Assembly: GCA_032718565.1 (NCBI GenBank)
Contig: JAVGVS010000043.1
Location: forward strand, 1,768,580 to 1,832,579
Direction: 5' to 3'
DNA length: 64,000 nt
From: Distichodus sexfasciatus
Taxonomy: Eukaryota; Chordata; Actinopteri; Characiformes; Distichodontidae
Made by a program: the position numbers and the translations under genes. Of this stretch, positions 61,278-64,000 are shown one piece after another (positions within the stretch are counted from its first letter, which is position 1; each line of letters begins with the position of its first letter). The notes beneath the pieces are model-generated. The model was not told where the DNA came from. It ran no database searches and was given only the letters and a program-made list of their open reading frames with translations.

Positions 61278-63433
61278 TCACACCGTGCTATCCAGAGTAG
61301 TCAGAGTGATGTGTCTCTTGATGTGTGCCAATTTGTTGTGGGGGTACTGGCAGCGTTGCTTCTCCTGATGGAAATTAGGGTTATGCTGTTTGACAAATCA
61401 TTAAATATATAATAAACAATTGCAGCCTGTTTATATGGACGCTGTGTTTACAGTATGTATGGCTAAATTCTCACTTGTTTCATTTTCTTGTACTCATGCA
61501 ACACTTTGTCACGTACTTCCTACAGAAGAAAGAAAGAAGAGAGAATTTAACAAGATATCATAAGATGGTAGTGGGTGGAAACAGTAGATGTAACTCATTT
61601 GAGTGTACATTTTAATTGAATAAGTTATTGAGAAATCAGTAGCCATTATATTTAGCTAAAATAACTGATGATTGTTTCTGCCGCTGTTTGAAATCAAATA
61701 TTGGTTTAGATTACTATTAAATGAGAGCAACTATTTTAATGCTTGCTTATTAGAATTTACATCACACACTTTATGTTGTTCTAACCTGGTACTCTTTGGT
61801 TCCAGGCCTGAGGTGCCTGTAATGACTGTCTAGTTGTTTAAAACGGCCAATAATTCTTCCTATGCGATCGTGAAGGACTCGACACTCTTGATACACCATG
61901 TTAAATTTGTCCTTGTAGCACTACCTGTGTTTCAAAGACAGCAGTGCAGTGTATTGACTGACGTGAAAGCACTTGGCTAAACCCCAATCAATGCATGCTC
62001 ATTGTTTAAATGGGCAAGCTGAATGGATTAAACAGGCTGCAAGTTCTATGAGTACTGATCTTGATCTTGACAAAGATCTTGACAAAGTTTACGTTGACTT
62101 TGAAGTCAAATTTATCAGTTTTGTCTACAGAGAGGGCAAAAATGTGACGACTTACGCACTTATAAATGACATTTATAAAGCTATAAATGACAACTTCATA
62201 AACTAACAGCATAAATTGAATCAATATATGAACAAAAACAAAACCCTGTTTGCACTTCATTTTTAAATGTGCCTCAAATCGCACTTGGACAGCTCTTAAC
62301 AAATGTATTAATCTCCATCAAGACACATTGCGATCTGAACATATATCTTTTGTTGGGTAAACATTCCTCTCCAGTCTCCCGATGTGTTTTTAATTGTAAA
62401 TAGTGCTAAAGTACAAGCTATTTTTATTACCATGAGTTTCGTGTCTCTTCCTCTGCGTGTGAACCTCTTTGGTTTGGCCATCTTTGTGCCGCAGTCTCTC
62501 CTTGCCCTTGTACTTTTTGTTTTTTTTGCTCCTGCTGGCTGCTGAGTAGGTGGTGAAGTCTGGGAGCACAAAGGAGCTAGACAAAGAAGCTAGACAAAGG
62601 AGCATCAACAGGCTGGTTAAGGTGGCTACACATCAGGGTGTGGGGAGTGTAGCCCTCAGCCTCCTCCCCTCATGTGGAGCTCTGGTCCAGGGAGAGGTTG
62701 TGGGTCCTTCTGTCCTCAGGTGTACTGGGCAAGTTGAAGCCAGAGGGCAGATGGGAGACTGGTGGCTTGGAGGAATGACTGGCGCAGGCTGCTGTGTCAG
62801 GAAGTACAGCTCTCTGTTCTTTGGATAGTATGAGGAACCATGCTCTGAAGAACCAAGGGCTCCTTGGTAAATGAGGAAGGAAATACATGGCTTTGTGGCC
62901 ATCATAGGGTACATGAAGTCATCTACAGGTTTATGCTTCTGAAGAATGAAAGAAGAAAGCCAAATGTAGAACTAGATATGCAAAATTAGGCATTACATAC
63001 TAAATTGTTTTGCCTTTCAGTACATTGCTGAGTGCAGTACTACTTAATTTGGATGGGTCTTTTTATACCTGTAATAAAGTTGGTTCTTGTGGAAAGCTGT
63101 GGGATGAAAATGGGTCCATAGGCTGTCCCAGTTTACAGTGGAAAAACACACAGGCTTCAACTGTTCTTGTTCACGAGAGGGCCACAAGGAAGAGCAGACT
63201 AGTCTCTCTCCCACACAGTTCACCTTGTAAAAGCACCTTCACCCTCCCCACTACAAAATAAACCTGCGTCTTGTTGCTTCTCTCCCCATGATCACCTGCT
63301 GCGAGGTGCTTCCCAAGGACCTGCGGTCCTTATGACTGCCAACCCTGTCACAGTGCAGCCTAGCCAACAAGTCCAGCCTCTTGTAGGAATGCAGGGCCAG
63401 CAGGTGGACGATGCGGTCACGATACGACCGATG
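61278..63433 (-). pseudogene. ell2: ELL2-like elongation factor locus, partly decayed
   Basis: Minus-strand exons with clean splice sites and open frames are 61920-61786 (HDRIGRIIGRFKQLDSHYRH), 61519-61475 (EVRDKVLHEYKKMKQ) and terminal 61385-61278 (FHQEKQRC and HNKLAHIKR, then stop). These match the occludin-like C-terminus of ELL2. A further exon near 63433-63296 reads RSYRDRIVHLLALHSYKR and SLGSTSQQ before a GTGATC donor, but I see no usable acceptor. The exon 62938-62431 begins KHKPVDDFMYPMM, switches frame to LPSTPEDRRTHNLSLDQ, meets stops and returns to SRSKKNKKYKGKERLRHKD. The exon with the usual DYLIKYIAIVSYEQRQ segment is not recognisable. The last residues after HIKR differ from human. 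It is probably a decaying copy; exon loss with partial expression is possible. Confidence 0.7.
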
Positions 63434-63599
63434 GGACCAATATCATTCGTAGTCCACCCCTTTACTTTGCAAATCTGTGGTAAATTTGTTTGGATTATTT
63501 GTTCTTAGTTGTTTTTAACAAATTATCCAGTGAAATTGTTATTTCTCAACAGATTGTCATTTCTCAGAGTTTGTTATTGATATACAAATTATTTAGTTT

Positions 63600-63790
63600 T
63601 GTTCTTATTAGATATATTATTTTTGTACCAGCCCACAATCACACACACACACACATCCTTGTACTTATATAGTAGTGAGGACCTCCATTGACTATATTAC
63701 TGTTTCTAAATAATACTACACCTAACCCTTAACATAAGGTAAACTCATTTTGGTTCTCACTAAGTAGCAAGTACAAGAACTCACACACGC

Positions 63791-63827
<37 letters not shown>

Positions 63828-64000
63828 CTATGTATTACTATCTTTGTGAGGTCCTTCCACAGACTCCCATAATGACTAAAGTACATAATTTTACACCTAC
63901 ACCTAATCCTAACCTTAACCTCAGTAACCAAAAGCACATCTTTTACCTATTTTAGTTTCTCAAATAAAACAAGCACATTTTCTATAAAGTCATTTTTCCT
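63600..64000. repeat. CA microsatellites within a duplicated repeat
   Basis: CA runs at 63639-63655 and 63781-63825 precede related segments. GTGAGGACCTCCATTGACTA near 63676 and GTGAGGTCCTTCCACAGACT near 63847 look like two diverged copies of one unit of about 170 bp. Its nature is unknown. Confidence 0.6.

Noticed and set aside
1..64000. CRISPR arrays, prokaryotic operons or phage genes
   Set aside because: The tandem repeats present are microsatellites or transposon-derived, and all recognised genes are spliced vertebrate genes.

Overview
The window is vertebrate nuclear DNA, almost certainly from a teleost fish. Short exons are bounded by GT-AG sites and separated by long AT-rich introns full of fish-type repeats: two Tc1 transposons, hAT-type MITEs, tRNA-derived SINEs, a broken L2-like LINE and microsatellites. 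Proteins were identified by comparing translated exons with remembered human orthologues. No database was searched and the species is not determined.

Layout, left to right. 1-1172: intron of dcaf12 with a Tc1 remnant and a MITE. 1173-8575 (minus): 5' half of dcaf12, whose remaining exons lie left of the window. 11818-14014 (minus): complete ubap1 (452 aa), with a likely non-coding exon and promoter near 15 kb. 15.1-18.4 kb: divergent intergenic space. 18.4-25.9 kb (plus): complete ube2r2 (250 aa), with a twin-CRE promoter and a first intron holding a nested MITE and a full-length dead Tc1. 28753-29270 (minus): complete nudt2 (147 aa). 32.8-34.4 kb (plus): an rfesd locus with an intact last exon but a frameshifted upstream exon. 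39.2-53.8 kb (plus): complete 12-exon rhobtb3 (617 aa) with a split start codon, one GC-AG intron and a C-terminal CAAX box; a Tc1 sits in one intron. 54765-56888 (minus): complete two-exon glrx (106 aa). 58.9-60.8 kb: dead LINE. 61.3-63.4 kb (minus): ell2-like exons, some clean and some broken, probably a decaying gene.

Gene order is the most informative feature. dcaf12-ubap1-ube2r2-nudt2 corresponds to human 9p13, and rfesd-rhobtb3-glrx-ell2 to human 5q15 in the same relative orientations. The two blocks meet near 31-32 kb here. Parts of human 9p and 5q are also linked on the bird Z chromosome, so this may be an ancestral linkage seen at gene resolution.

The genes are not one pathway, but several touch ubiquitin: dcaf12 (CUL4-DDB1 receptor), ube2r2 (CDC34-type E2), ubap1 (ESCRT-I sorting of ubiquitinated cargo) and rhobtb3 (BTB protein, CUL3 partner). 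nudt2 is Ap4A hydrolase, glrx a glutaredoxin, and ell2 an RNA polymerase II elongation factor. I found no new enzymatic or defence system. The unusual points are the two decaying genes, the split-start and GC-AG features of rhobtb3, the promoter motifs and the nested transposons.
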